Shown here: positions 14,788-22,326 of the stretch, piece after piece | How positions within the stretch are numbered: the first letter of the stretch is position 1 | Layout of the letters: each line of letters begins with the position of its first letter | Origin: Oscillospiraceae bacterium | GTDB taxonomy: Bacteria > Bacillota_A > Clostridia > Oscillospirales > Oscillospiraceae | Direction: 5' to 3' | Length of the DNA stretch: 30,367 bases | Assembly: GCA_017549325.1 (NCBI GenBank) | Contig: JAFYVA010000106.1 | Span: 1 to 30,367 of the forward strand | Position numbers and translations under genes: made by a program | Notes under the pieces: generated by a model | Database searches by the model: none | Seen by the model: only the letters and a program-made list of their open reading frames with translations | Told to the model about the DNA's origin: nothing

Positions 14788-15640
14788 TCGCCTCTCCTGC
14801 CTCCTCTCTGCCTCCCCAAAGCGCGTGGCATCCGTTTCCAATCGGCATATCACTCAATGCTACCAGCGCCCGTGGTATCGTGTGTTTTCCAATTTGTAAA
14901 TAGTCGCTTCGTACCGCCAGCAGTAAACCGGTATGCTCGCCAATACATTGGTATGAAAGCAATGTAAAGTCTAAACACTTTTCACTGATTTGTGCCATTT
15001 TCACCTCAACAGAACTGTTTGAGCGCAGTATCTGTGAAATCTTTTCCTCCAAAAGCGGGGTTATGGCAGCAGTCTCGACCACGAGCACCGGCTGTCCCCG
15101 GACAGGGTCGCGCAATGTATTCCCGCTGTCGCGTAATGCTCGCACCCGACAGTGCCGCCCTTTTATTGAAATCGTAATATCCACTGTGTCTCCTCCTCCA
15201 TATCGCGCCCCTTGCCGAAACAGCAAATGCAGCAATCCGTAGAACAGAGCGCTGCTTCCCGATAAAACTCCCCATGACATATCGGCATAATAGATCCGCT
15301 GCATAATTCCGGTGGGCGAACCGACAGCCAATCCCAGTGCCAGCATCAGTCCTGCCAAGGCACCGGACACTAAAAAGAACAAGGCGGTAATCCGCCACGG
15401 ACGGCGCTCACGGCAAAAGGCAAGCATCCCTATCGTAGCGCCAAACACCACACGCACCACCGGCCTCGCCAGTTCCGGAACCGGAAAGGTGCTGACAGCA
15501 TACACGCCCCCCAGCAGCGAAAGAAGCATAAACCGTAACCGCCGCAGCGGTACACCTGCCATCGAAGCAGTGGTCAACAGCAGCAGGTAATCCACCAGCG
15601 CGTTCAGCACAAATACGCGATCGATATAGACCACTGTCAT
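14729..15640 (-). CDS. spoIIGA: Sigma-E processing peptidase SpoIIGA
   Basis: A membrane aspartic protease that activates pro-sigma-E after septum formation. 303 residues. The N-terminal half has about five hydrophobic segments (residues 1-145). The soluble C-terminal half holds the protease domain, with the catalytic Asp171 in [10 protein letters not shown], equivalent to the Asp-Ser-Gly-Asn motif of the family. ATG 15640 is preferred over GTG 15649 because GAGGTG lies 6 bases upstream of the ATG and overlaps the GTG. Its 3' end overlaps sigE by 59 bases, which is more than usual and suggests coupled synthesis of protease and substrate. A promoter with unusually wide spacing lies at 15661-15693. 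Confidence 0.93.
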   Translation of the reverse strand: MTVVYIDRVFVLNALVDYLLLLTTASMAGVPLRRLRFMLLSLLGGVYAVSTFPVPELARPVVRVVFGATIGMLAFCRERRPWRITALFFLVSGALAGLMLALGLAVGSPTGIMQRIYYADMSWGVLSGSSALFYGLLHLLFRQGARYGGGDTVDITISIKGRHCRVRALRDSGNTLRDPVRGQPVLVVETAAITPLLEEKISQILRSNSSVEVKMAQISEKCLDFTLLSYQCIGEHTGLLLAVRSDYLQIGKHTIPRALVALSDMPIGNGCHALWGGREEAGEANAATDQDMDQSLTAVDRAG

Positions 15641-15660
15641 TTCCCTCACCTCGCCAGATT

Positions 15661-15693
15661 ATTATACGATGCAGGAGATACAAATCCTGTCAC
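15661..15693 (-). promoter_or_regulatory. Candidate spoIIGA promoter with wide spacing
   Basis: On the minus strand, GTGACA (15693-15688) resembles a -35 box and TATAAT (15666-15661) is a perfect -10, with 21 bases between them. At the normal 17-base spacing no -35 is visible. The Bacillus spoIIG promoter has a similar over-long spacer and needs Spo0A. No perfect 0A box (TGTCGAA) is seen. Confidence 0.45.
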
Positions 15694-15731
15694 AAAAAGT
15701 CCCTGTTGGACTGCTCCAACAGGGACTTTTT
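15694..15731 (-). terminator. Terminator after the rarA operon
   Basis: A 17-bp perfect stem (left arm 15694-15710, right arm 15715-15731; core AGTCCCTGTTGGA) with a CTGC loop and a T-run on the minus strand. It stands between the Dabb-like gene and the spoIIGA promoter, insulating the latter. Confidence 0.88.
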
Positions 15732-15732
15732 A

Positions 15733-16020
15733 TCATGACTCGTGATCAAAAATTGCTTTTTTCTCCAAAAGATGCGTAAATTCGTCTTTCCAGATATGAT
15801 GCATTTCGGAAACATCGTAGTTGGGCAGGGCCTCCTTCTCCATCTCCACCACGATCATCACATCGTAGCGATTCTCGCGGTCAATGCAGCAAGGATACAC
15901 CTCCGCACCGTGAACACCGTCGATAGAAGACGCCGCCGAGAAGATCTCCCGAATGCGGGGCAACAGCGCCGCTTTATCGGTAACCTTTTCATTGTATTTG
16001 GCAATAATATAGTGTTTCAT
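15733..16020 (-). CDS. Small Dabb-like (stress-responsive A/B barrel) protein
   Basis: A 95-residue protein resembling the Dabb family of dimeric alpha-beta barrels: it opens with a hydrophobic strand (MKHYIIAKY), then a helix, then a central YDVMIVVEME strand, and a typical ending around MHHIWKDEF. Function in this family is poorly known. It is the last gene of the rarA operon, 12 bases after the 34-residue membrane peptide, with AGAGGGAAGAG as ribosome site. The family match is from pattern only. Confidence 0.75.
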   Translation of the reverse strand: MKHYIIAKYNEKVTDKAALLPRIREIFSAASSIDGVHGAEVYPCCIDRENRYDVMIVVEMEKEALPNYDVSEMHHIWKDEFTHLLEKKAIFDHES

Positions 16021-16032
16021 CGCTCTTCCCTC

Positions 16033-16137
16033 TTACACATACGGCAGGATCAGGGACACCAACAGAAGCAGCGCCAAGAGTCCGGCAATGGCACCGGCGG
16101 CAATTTGCGTGATATTGCGCTTTTTCTTCTTTTTCAC
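16033..16137 (-). CDS. 34-residue membrane peptide, unknown function
   Basis: A very short gene starting at GTG 16137 and ending at TAA 16033-16035. The peptide begins with five lysines and an arginine (MKKKKKRNITQ) and then has one long hydrophobic helix (about residues 12-33), ending PYV. AAGGAGG lies 8 bases before the GTG, inside the end of the DUF951 gene, and the GTG directly abuts that gene's stop codon. This tight placement, plus the 12-base gap to the next gene, supports it as real. It could be a small membrane protein that modulates a partner; no function is known to me. Confidence 0.7.
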   Translation of the reverse strand: MKKKKKRNITQIAAGAIAGLLALLLLVSLILPYV

Positions 16138-16326
16138 TTATACTTCCTCCTTGGGTACAATGCGTTTGATCATCTTTTCTATTTTGCGACGGGGGTGCAT
16201 TACCTCATGGCCACAGCCGAGGCACTTCATTTTGATATCCATACCCACGCGCAGCACCTCCCAGCGGCGAGCGCCACAGGGGTGATCCTTTTTCAGCTCC
16301 AGAATATCGTGCAGTTGCAGTTCCAT
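16138..16326 (-). CDS. DUF951 family protein
   Basis: A 62-residue cytoplasmic protein of the DUF951 family, common in Firmicutes and of unknown role. The family pattern is clear: H-D-I-L-E-L-K-K, then HPCG, then WEVLRVGMDIKMKCLGCGH, then VMHPRRKIEK. The three cysteines (one in HPCG, two in CLGCG) may bind a metal. It begins 3 bases after the rarA stop and ends directly against the start of the 34-residue membrane peptide, so all are in one operon. In other Firmicutes it often sits near replication or repair genes, which fits here. Confidence 0.93.
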   Translation of the reverse strand: MELQLHDILELKKDHPCGARRWEVLRVGMDIKMKCLGCGHEVMHPRRKIEKMIKRIVPKEEV

Positions 16327-16329
16327 AGC

Positions 16330-17589
16330 TTATCCCTTCTTGATCTCATCCCAGTACCGCTTGGCGGCCTGTTCGGTCTTATTGTCGCCGTATTCATAGT
16401 AGTGCCGCTCACCCAGCTCCTCGGGGAGATACCGCTGTGCTACATAGTGATGGGGATAGCTGTGGGGGTACTTATACTTCTCCACCTGCCCTGTTCCGGC
16501 ACTGTCGGCATGAACATTCTGCAAGTGCCGCGGGATCGAGCCCATGGCACCGTGCTCAATGTCCGTCATAGCCGCAATGATGGCATCGTGCGCTGCATTG
16601 GACTTCGGGGCGGTAGCCAGTAAAATCGCGGCTTCTGCAAGAGGCAGACGCGCCTCCGGTAAACCAAGCTGCAGCGCCGAATCCACGCACGCCTTGGTGA
16701 TGGCAATAGCCTGCGGATAGGCCAGACCCACATCCTCAGCCGCAATTACCAGCAGGCGGCGGCAGGGCGAAAGCAGATCACCAGCCACCAGTAAACGGCC
16801 GAGATAGTAGACCGCTGCATCGGGATCGGAACCGCGGATAGACTTTTGCAGTGCCGAAAGCAGATCGAAATGCTCATCACCGTCACGGTCATAGCGCATG
16901 GCGCTGCGCTGTGAAACCTGCTGTGCGCTCTCTACCGTCACCAGCAGCGCACCGTCCTTAGGCAAGGCAGATTGATACAGCAATTCCACCGCTGTGATTG
17001 CCTTACGCACATCACCGCCGCAGCCCTTGGCAATGGTCATAGGTACATCGTCTTCCCAGCCAAAGGGTAGATCACAGCGTTCTTTGACGATATGTAAGGC
17101 ACGGAGCACCGCCACCAGCGTATCCTCTGCTGTCAGGGGCTTGAATTCAAACACCGTACTGCGGGAGAGCAACGCGTTATAGATGCAGAAATATGGGTTA
17201 TCCGTGGTACTGGCAATCAGCGTGATCTTACCGTTCTCCAGAAATTCCAGCAAACTCTGCTGCTGTTTCTTGTTGAAGTACTGTATCTCATCCAGATATA
17301 GCAATATGCCGTTGGGCGCCAGCATGGTGTCCACATCGGCAATGATGGCCTTCACATCCTGCAGTGAAGCAGTGGTGGCGTTGAGGTGGTACAGCGCCTT
17401 GTTGGTACGCTTGGCGATAATATTGGCAATGGTGGTCTTTCCGGTGCCGGAGGGGCCGTAGAAAATAAAGTTCGCCTCGGCTCCGTTCTCGATCAGACGG
17501 CGCAGCAACGCCCCCTCACCCAACAGATGCTTCTGCCCTGCAACTTCTTCCAGCGTCTGGGGCCGTATTTTGTCTGCCAGAGGGCGCAT
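16330..17589 (-). CDS. rarA: Replication-associated recombination protein A (RarA/MgsA AAA+ ATPase)
   Basis: A clamp-loader-related AAA+ ATPase that acts at stalled replication forks. 419 residues, normal length. Walker A GPSGTGKTT is at residues 45-53 and Walker B LLYLDEIQYF ends with Asp100-Glu101. The sensor-1 stretch ASTTDNPYF and the C-terminal tetramerisation region (AIAITKACVDSALQLGLPEARLPLAEAAI-type helices) are present. ATG 17589 follows GAGGTGAGG. It heads a four-gene operon with DUF951, a 34-residue membrane peptide and a Dabb-like gene. The promoter lies at 17620-17648, facing nth. Confidence 0.96.
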   Translation of the reverse strand: MRPLADKIRPQTLEEVAGQKHLLGEGALLRRLIENGAEANFIFYGPSGTGKTTIANIIAKRTNKALYHLNATTASLQDVKAIIADVDTMLAPNGILLYLDEIQYFNKKQQQSLLEFLENGKITLIASTTDNPYFCIYNALLSRSTVFEFKPLTAEDTLVAVLRALHIVKERCDLPFGWEDDVPMTIAKGCGGDVRKAITAVELLYQSALPKDGALLVTVESAQQVSQRSAMRYDRDGDEHFDLLSALQKSIRGSDPDAAVYYLGRLLVAGDLLSPCRRLLVIAAEDVGLAYPQAIAITKACVDSALQLGLPEARLPLAEAAILLATAPKSNAAHDAIIAAMTDIEHGAMGSIPRHLQNVHADSAGTGQVEKYKYPHSYPHHYVAQRYLPEELGERHYYEYGDNKTEQAAKRYWDEIKKG

Positions 17590-17619
17590 AGCCTCACCTC
17601 CCTAAACTTCTTTCGTAAC

Positions 17620-17648
17620 AGTATAGCACCAATTGCTTTTTTTCGCAA
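17620..17648 (-). promoter_or_regulatory. Sigma-A promoter of the rarA operon
   Basis: Minus strand: -35 TTGCGA (17648-17643), a 17-base spacer, -10 TATACT (17625-17620). It overlaps the divergent nth promoter. Confidence 0.75.
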
Positions 17649-17661
17649 CCTCTGATAGAAT
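17633..17661 (+). promoter_or_regulatory. Sigma-A promoter of nth
   Basis: -35 TTGCTT (17633-17638), a 17-base spacer, -10 TAGAAT (17656-17661). The spacers of this and the rarA promoter overlap, so polymerase binding at the two is probably exclusive. Confidence 0.7.
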
Positions 17662-17682
17662 AAAGAACGAGGTGATCGACAC

Positions 17683-18324
17683 ATGAAGATAAAAAAAGAC
17701 ATCAAGACCATCATCGACCGACTCAAAGAATTATACCCCGGCGCGGAGTGCTCGCTGGAATATCAGAAGGACTACGAACTGCTTTTCTCCGTGCGTTTGG
17801 CGGCCCAGTGTACCGATGCCCGTGTCAATCTGGTGACCCCTGCCCTCTTCGCGCGCTACCCTTCTTTGGAGGCCTTTGCCGAGGCAGATGTGGATGAGGT
17901 AGGCGAATATGTACACTCCTGCGGTTTCTGGCGCGCCAAAGCCCGCGATATGGTACTCTGTGCCCAGATGCTGCTTCGTGAATACGGCGGCAAAGTCCCC
18001 GATACGATGGAGGAACTGCTGAAGCTCCCCGGCGTAGGCCGCAAGACCGCCAATTTGATTCTGGGCGATATCTACAGAAAAGAGGGGTATGTCTGTGACA
18101 CCCACTGTATCCGCATCACAGGCCGTCTTGGCATCACTGACGGCAGCAAAGACCCGCTGAAGGTAGAAATGCAGCTGCGTAAGGTGATCCCTCCCGAGGA
18201 GTCCAATGATTTCTGCCACCGCATGGTGCTCCATGGCCGCGCCGTTTGTATGGCTCGCGGCCCCCAGTGCGGCCTCTGTGCGCTTGCCGATGTATGCAAA
18301 TATGGAAAGTCTGTTCTGAAATAA
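17683..18324 (+). CDS. nth: Endonuclease III (DNA glycosylase/AP lyase)
   Basis: A base-excision repair enzyme that removes oxidised pyrimidines and cuts at abasic sites. 213 residues, normal length. The helix-hairpin-helix motif LPGVGRKTAN carries the catalytic Lys121, and Asp139 in VCDTHC is the second catalytic residue. A C-terminal [4Fe-4S] cluster uses Cys189, Cys196, Cys199 and Cys205 (C-x6-C-x2-C-x5-C). ATG 17683 has GAGGTG about 8 bases upstream. It has its own promoter and a strong terminator, so it is a single-gene unit divergent from rarA. Confidence 0.97.
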   Translation: MKIKKDIKTIIDRLKELYPGAECSLEYQKDYELLFSVRLAAQCTDARVNLVTPALFARYPSLEAFAEADVDEVGEYVHSCGFWRAKARDMVLCAQMLLREYGGKVPDTMEELLKLPGVGRKTANLILGDIYRKEGYVCDTHCIRITGRLGITDGSKDPLKVEMQLRKVIPPEESNDFCHRMVLHGRAVCMARGPQCGLCALADVCKYGKSVLK

Positions 18325-18333
18325 CTCTATCAC

Positions 18334-18372
18334 ATAAATCGTGCCTGTCCTGATTGGACAGGCACGATTTAT
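18334..18372 (+). terminator. Intrinsic terminator after nth
   Basis: A 17-bp perfect stem (core ATCGTGCCTGTCC, left arm 18334-18350, right arm 18356-18372), a TGATT loop, and an AT-rich tail (TTTA). Confidence 0.88.
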
Positions 18373-18409
18373 TTACAGATATCATATACTGCCCTATGGA
18401 GGTGGGAAT

Positions 18410-18661
18410 ATGGATCTGCAGGCACTTTCCAAATCGATGAACCTTACCCCGCAAGCATTGGAAAAGCTCTCCCAATCGCCGGACGGACAGGCGCTGATGG
18501 CGATACTGCAAAAGAATAATGCAAACGCCTTTCATCACGCCACGGAGGCCGGTAAAAACGGCAACTATGCCGAAATGACGGCACTCATTAAAAATGTAAT
18601 GGGCACCGCAGAAGGCCGTGCACTGCTGCAGCGACTGGCGCGGCAATTAAAAAACACATAA
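18410..18661 (+). CDS. Small protein of unknown function, first of a three-gene cluster
   Basis: An 83-residue soluble, helical protein that I do not recognise. Two similar amphipathic segments stand out: LSQSPDGQALMAILQK near residue 20 and GTAEGRALLQRLARQL near residue 65. A related segment (LNDPEAMGRIMALAQQL) occurs in the next gene's product, hinting at a shared helical repeat. ATG 18410 follows GGAGGTG; there is no membrane segment or signal peptide. The gene lies 19 bases before the second small gene. CATATACT at 18383-18390 resembles a sigma-E -10 box, but the spacing to the ribosome site is tight. A sporulation role is inference. Confidence 0.7.
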   Translation: MDLQALSKSMNLTPQALEKLSQSPDGQALMAILQKNNANAFHHATEAGKNGNYAEMTALIKNVMGTAEGRALLQRLARQLKNT

Positions 18662-18680
18662 TCGGAAAGGAGGCGGCATC

Positions 18681-19043
18681 ATGGAGGATATGGACAGCAA
18701 ACTCAATGCGTTGTTAAATGATCCGGAAGCCATGGGCCGTATCATGGCGTTGGCTCAGCAGCTCTCTGGCGGCGGCAATACGCCTCCTCCGCCTCCCGAA
18801 CCCGATCCACAACCGCAAGCAGATGCCTCAAGCGACTTCGACCCCATGATGTTGTTAAAATTCTTGCCGCTCCTACAGGAATTGCGGCAAGACAGCAGCA
18901 GTGAGACCATGCAATTTCTCACCTCGCTGCGCCCCTATCTCAAGCCGGAGCGACAACCGAAAGTAGAACGGGCTGTAAAACTGGCGCACCTCATTTGCGT
19001 GGGGAAAAAGTTCTTGACGGAGGGAGGCCTGGAACTTGTATAA
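18681..19043 (+). CDS. Small protein with helical repeat and Pro-rich linker, unknown function
   Basis: A 120-residue protein, not recognised. The N-terminal helix (LNALLNDPEAMGRIMALAQQL) is followed by a Gly/Pro-rich linker (about residues 30-50, PPPPPEPDPQPQ) and then a helical C-terminal part (about 55-120) rich in Leu and Lys/Arg, with FLPLLQELRQ and FLTSLRPYLKPERQ. I have a general memory of similar small proteins in Clostridia but no function. ATG 18681 follows AAAGGAGG. Its last codons overlap the start of the third gene by 8 bases, which points to coupled translation. Confidence 0.75.
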   Translation: MEDMDSKLNALLNDPEAMGRIMALAQQLSGGGNTPPPPPEPDPQPQADASSDFDPMMLLKFLPLLQELRQDSSSETMQFLTSLRPYLKPERQPKVERAVKLAHLICVGKKFLTEGGLELV

Positions 19044-19425
19044 CGACTGTCCTCCCTATTCATTTCAAGGAAGGCCGCAAAACATAAACTGCGGCCAAAT
19101 TCAGCACACAAAACCGCTGCAACCATCCCCGCAGCAGCAAAGACCGTCGCAGCAAAAGCCTCTTCCTCGCCCCGAGCCACCGTGCCAGCATTCCGGCACA
19201 CAGCCAAAGCCGCCACCGCCGCCTCCTCCCAAACCGCCGCCAAAGCCACAGCACCCTCCCCGGCGGCCGCCGGAGACAAACTTTGTAAACCGTGTTCTGG
19301 AATCGCTTCATCTGGGCGATCTGGATTCGGGAGACTTGCTGCTATTAGGGCTTTTGTTTTTTCTATGGCATCAGAAGGCAGACGAGGAGCTACTGATCGC
19401 ATTGGGGTTATTGCTGATTTTGTAA
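19036..19425 (+). CDS. Proline-rich protein with hydrophobic C-terminus, unknown function
   Basis: A 129-residue protein starting at TTG 19036, inside the end of the previous gene; GGAGGGAGG lies about 9 bases upstream. Residues 5-80 are dominated by Pro, Gln and Lys with runs of prolines, as in coat or cell-wall-contacting proteins, and include two Cys. Residues about 93-129 hold two short hydrophobic segments (LLLLGLLFFLW and LLIALGLLLIL) split by HQKADEE. From memory, similar hydrophobic ends occur in small clostridial proteins encoded near sporulation genes. No catalytic motif. Low-complexity composition makes homology hard to judge. Confidence 0.7.
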   Translation: MYNDCPPYSFQGRPQNINCGQIQHTKPLQPSPQQQRPSQQKPLPRPEPPCQHSGTQPKPPPPPPPKPPPKPQHPPRRPPETNFVNRVLESLHLGDLDSGDLLLLGLLFFLWHQKADEELLIALGLLLIL

Positions 19426-19428
19426 AGT

Positions 19429-19458
19429 AAAAAGCCACCCGAATTCGGGTGGCTTTTT
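19429..19458. terminator. Palindromic bidirectional terminator
   Basis: A 30-base perfect palindrome centred on GAATTC (left half AAAAAGCCACCCGAA, 19429-19443), with T-runs on both strands. It ends the small-protein cluster (plus) and the GGGtGRT operon (minus). Confidence 0.92.
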
Positions 19459-19479
19459 GTGTTCGCCTGTAAAGTGAAA

Positions 19480-20478
19480 TTACTTCATAGACTCCTCAAC
19501 TGCCACGGCAACGGCGACAGTAGCGCCGACCATGGGGTTGTTGCCCATGCCCAGGAAGCCCATCATCTCAACGTGGGCGGGCACAGAGGAGGAACCGGCG
19601 AACTGAGCGTCGCCGTGCATACGACCCATGGTATCGGTCAGGCCGTAAGAAGCGGGGCCTGCAGCCATGTTGTCGGGATGCAGGGTACGGCCGGTACCAC
19701 CGCCGGAAGCGACGGAGAAGTACTTCTTACCCTGCTCGATGCACTCCTTCTTGTAAGTGCCGGCAACGGGATGCTGGAAGCGAGTGGGGTTGGTGGAGTT
19801 GCCGGTGATGGACACATCCACGCCCTCGAGGTGCATGATGGCCACGCCCTCACGGACGTCGTCAGCACCGTAGCAACGGACATTGGCGCGCTCACCGTCA
19901 CTGTAGGCGGTCTCCTTGACGATGTTGACCTTGCCGGAGGCGTAGTCAAACTGGGTCTGCACATAGGTGAAACCGTTGATGCGGGAGATGATCTGTGCAG
20001 CATCCTTGCCCAGACCGTTCAGGATCACGCGCAGGGGCTCCTTGCGGGCCTTGTTGGCGTTGCGCACGATACCGATAGCACCCTCAGCGGCAGCGAAGGA
20101 CTCGTGGCCGGCCAGGAATGCGAAGCACTTAGACTCGTTGCTCAGCAGCATGGCGCCCAGGTTACCGTGGCCGATACCGACCTTACGATCCTCGGCGACA
20201 GAGCCGTCAATGCAGAACGCCTGCAAGCCGATACCGATGCACTTAGCAGCGTCAGCCGCGGTCTTAACACCGGACTTCAAAGCGATAGCAGCGCCCACGG
20301 TGTAAGCCCAGCAGGCGTTCTCAAAGCAGATGGGCTGGATACCCTTGACGATCTCATAGGGATTGAAGCCCTTCTCCTTGCAGATATCCAGGCACTCCTC
20401 AACGGAAGCAATACCGTACTGAGCGAGGACGCCATTGATCTTATCAATTCTTCTCTCGTAGCTTTCAAACAGAGCCAT
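19480..20478 (-). CDS. GGGtGRT family protein
   Basis: A 332-residue cytoplasmic protein of the GGGtGRT family, named for the motif seen here as SGGGTGRT (residues 258-265). Function is unknown to me. Several Cys residues (Cys29, 33, 51, 56, 80, 89, 118, 202, 246) and Gly-rich stretches (IGIGLQAF, GIGHGNLGAM) are notable. There is no membrane segment. It lies 18 bases after the NifU-like scaffold gene and shares its operon, an arrangement I recall from other gut anaerobes, so the two products probably act together, perhaps in iron-sulfur or redox chemistry. AAGGAAGGGAGG precedes the ATG. Codon use is strongly biased, so the protein is probably abundant. Confidence 0.93.
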   Translation of the reverse strand: MALFESYERRIDKINGVLAQYGIASVEECLDICKEKGFNPYEIVKGIQPICFENACWAYTVGAAIALKSGVKTAADAAKCIGIGLQAFCIDGSVAEDRKVGIGHGNLGAMLLSNESKCFAFLAGHESFAAAEGAIGIVRNANKARKEPLRVILNGLGKDAAQIISRINGFTYVQTQFDYASGKVNIVKETAYSDGERANVRCYGADDVREGVAIMHLEGVDVSITGNSTNPTRFQHPVAGTYKKECIEQGKKYFSVASGGGTGRTLHPDNMAAGPASYGLTDTMGRMHGDAQFAGSSSVPAHVEMMGFLGMGNNPMVGATVAVAVAVEESMK

Positions 20479-20496
20479 AATTACGTCCTCCCTTCC

Positions 20497-21189
20497 TTAC
20501 TCGTGACGCGGATCGATGTACTTCGCCGCGTTCTCAAACTGACCGTAGTGACCCTTGGCCTTCTCGATGGCCTCGTTGGCATCGACGCCCTTCTTGACAG
20601 CGTCCATCATCTTGCCCAGGTTCACGAACTCGTAACCGATGATCTCATCGTTCTTGTTCAGAGCGATGCGGGTGCAGTAACCCTCGGCCATCTCCAGATA
20701 GCGGGGGCCCTTCTCACGGGTGGCAAACATGGTACCCACCTGAGAACGCAGACCCTTACCCAGATCCTCCAGAGAGGCGCCGACAGCCAGACCGTTCTCG
20801 GAGAAGGCAGACTGGGTACGGCCATAGACGATCTGCAGGAACAGCTCGCGCATGGCGGTATTGATGGCATCACACACCAGGTCGGTGTTCAGAGCCTCCA
20901 GCAGCGTCTTGCCGATGAGGATCTCAGAAGCCATAGCAGCACTGTGGGTCATACCGGAGCAGCCCAGAGTCTCCACCAGAGCCTCTTCAATAATGCCATT
21001 CTTCACATTCAGGGTGAGCTTGCAGGCGCCCTGCTGAGGAGCACACCAACCCACACCGTGAGTAAAGCCGGAAATGTCGGAAATCTGCTTTGCCTGAACC
21101 CACTTGCCCTCCTCGGGGATAGGAGCGGGACCATGGTACGCACCCTTAGCCACGGGGCACATATGCTGAACCTCGGTCGTGTAAATCAT
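20497..21189 (-). CDS. NifU/IscU-like iron-sulfur cluster scaffold protein
   Basis: A 230-residue protein with a NifU N-terminal-type domain. The scaffold signature is seen as LGCSGMTHSAAMASEILIGK (Cys77) with earlier Cys49 and Cys56 in WCAPQQGAC and Cys11. About 100 C-terminal residues beyond the usual scaffold length form an extra part (from LFLQIVYGR onward) that I cannot assign. Typical scaffolds build [2Fe-2S] or [4Fe-4S] clusters on three Cys and hand them to clients. No cysteine desulfurase gene is adjacent. It is followed directly by the GGGtGRT gene, a likely partner, and preceded by trpS on the same strand with an 82-base gap. AAGGAAA lies before the ATG. Confidence 0.88.
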   Translation of the reverse strand: MIYTTEVQHMCPVAKGAYHGPAPIPEEGKWVQAKQISDISGFTHGVGWCAPQQGACKLTLNVKNGIIEEALVETLGCSGMTHSAAMASEILIGKTLLEALNTDLVCDAINTAMRELFLQIVYGRTQSAFSENGLAVGASLEDLGKGLRSQVGTMFATREKGPRYLEMAEGYCTRIALNKNDEIIGYEFVNLGKMMDAVKKGVDANEAIEKAKGHYGQFENAAKYIDPRHE

Positions 21190-21271
21190 AGTGATGATTT
21201 TCCTTTCTCTTGTGATTTTTGAGGTAACTCAATTCTATATACGCAGTGCCGAATGACACCGTCGTGCAAAT

Positions 21272-22270
21272 TTATCGGGCAACAAAGCCCACCTTGCGCT
21301 GCACCTTGCTGAGGGTCTTCTGAGCAAGATAACGGGCGCGCTCGGCACCGGTTTTGTAAACACCCTCCAGATATGCCTTGTCGGACATGATGCGCTGACT
21401 CTCCTCGCGGATGGGACGGAGCAACTCCACCACGGCTTCGCCGACGGCGGGCTTGAACACGCCGTATCCCTGACCGGCGAACTCAGCCTCAGCCTCTTCG
21501 ATGGTCTTGCCGGTAGCGGCGCAGTAAATGGTCAGCAGGTTGGAGATACCGGCCTTGTTCTCCTTATCGAACTTCACGGCCATCTCACAGTCGGTAACGG
21601 CGCGCTTGAACTTCTTCATGATGACCTCAGGGGCATCCATCAGGTTCACGCAGCCATCGGGCAAAGACTTGCTCATCTTGGTGGTGGGGTCATCCAGAGA
21701 CATGACACGGGCACCCATCTTAGGAATGAAGGACTCGGGCAGCGTGAAGGTGTCGGAATAGACACTGTTGAAGCGCTGTGCGATGTCACGGGTCAGCTCA
21801 ACATGCTGGCGCTGATCCTCACCCACGGGGACAAGGTCGGCCTGATACAGCAGAATATCGGAAGCCATCAGCACGGGGTAAGTAAACAGGCCTGCCGTAA
21901 TGTTGTCTGCATGCTGTGCAGCCTTGGCCTTGAACTGCGTCATGCGGCTCAGCTCACCAAACTGGGTATAGCAGTTAAGGATCCAGCCCAGTTCTGCATG
22001 CTGGGGCACATGGCTCTGGATAAACATGATATTCTTCTCGGGATCAAGACCGCAGGCGATGTACTGTGCCAGCTGGTCGATGCTGCGCTTACGCAGAAGA
22101 GCAGGATCCTGACGCACGGTGATGGCGTGCATATCCACGATGCAGTAAAGGCAATCGTACTCATCCTGCAGGGCGACCCAGTTCTTGATCGCACCCATAT
22201 ACGAACCCAGCGTCAGCTCACCGGAGGGCTGAATACCGCTGAATATACGCTTTTTCTTAACCTGTTCCAT
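21272..22270 (-). CDS. trpS: Tryptophan--tRNA ligase
   Basis: Class I aminoacyl-tRNA synthetase that charges tRNA-Trp. 332 residues from ATG 22270, preceded by GAGG about 9 bases upstream; an in-frame ATG at 22318 would add 16 residues without family match. The HIGH-type motif is PSGELTLGSYMGA and the KMSKS motif is intact in TKMSKSLPDG. No T-box leader is visible in the short upstream region (no conserved T-box sequence). The promoter is at 22327-22355, divergent from gltX. The NifU-like gene follows downstream on the same strand. Confidence 0.97.
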   Translation of the reverse strand: MEQVKKKRIFSGIQPSGELTLGSYMGAIKNWVALQDEYDCLYCIVDMHAITVRQDPALLRKRSIDQLAQYIACGLDPEKNIMFIQSHVPQHAELGWILNCYTQFGELSRMTQFKAKAAQHADNITAGLFTYPVLMASDILLYQADLVPVGEDQRQHVELTRDIAQRFNSVYSDTFTLPESFIPKMGARVMSLDDPTTKMSKSLPDGCVNLMDAPEVIMKKFKRAVTDCEMAVKFDKENKAGISNLLTIYCAATGKTIEEAEAEFAGQGYGVFKPAVGEAVVELLRPIREESQRIMSDKAYLEGVYKTGAERARYLAQKTLSKVQRKVGFVAR

Positions 22271-22326
22271 AGTGGTATACCTCGTTTCATCTGCGGGCCA
22301 CAAGCCCCCAGTATTCATTCCCGATT

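Noticed and set aside
19459..21222. A 587-codon open frame on the plus strand opposite the GGGtGRT and NifU-like genes
   Set aside because: The opposite strand encodes two clear protein families. The open frame follows from their codon bias and has no ribosome site or family match.
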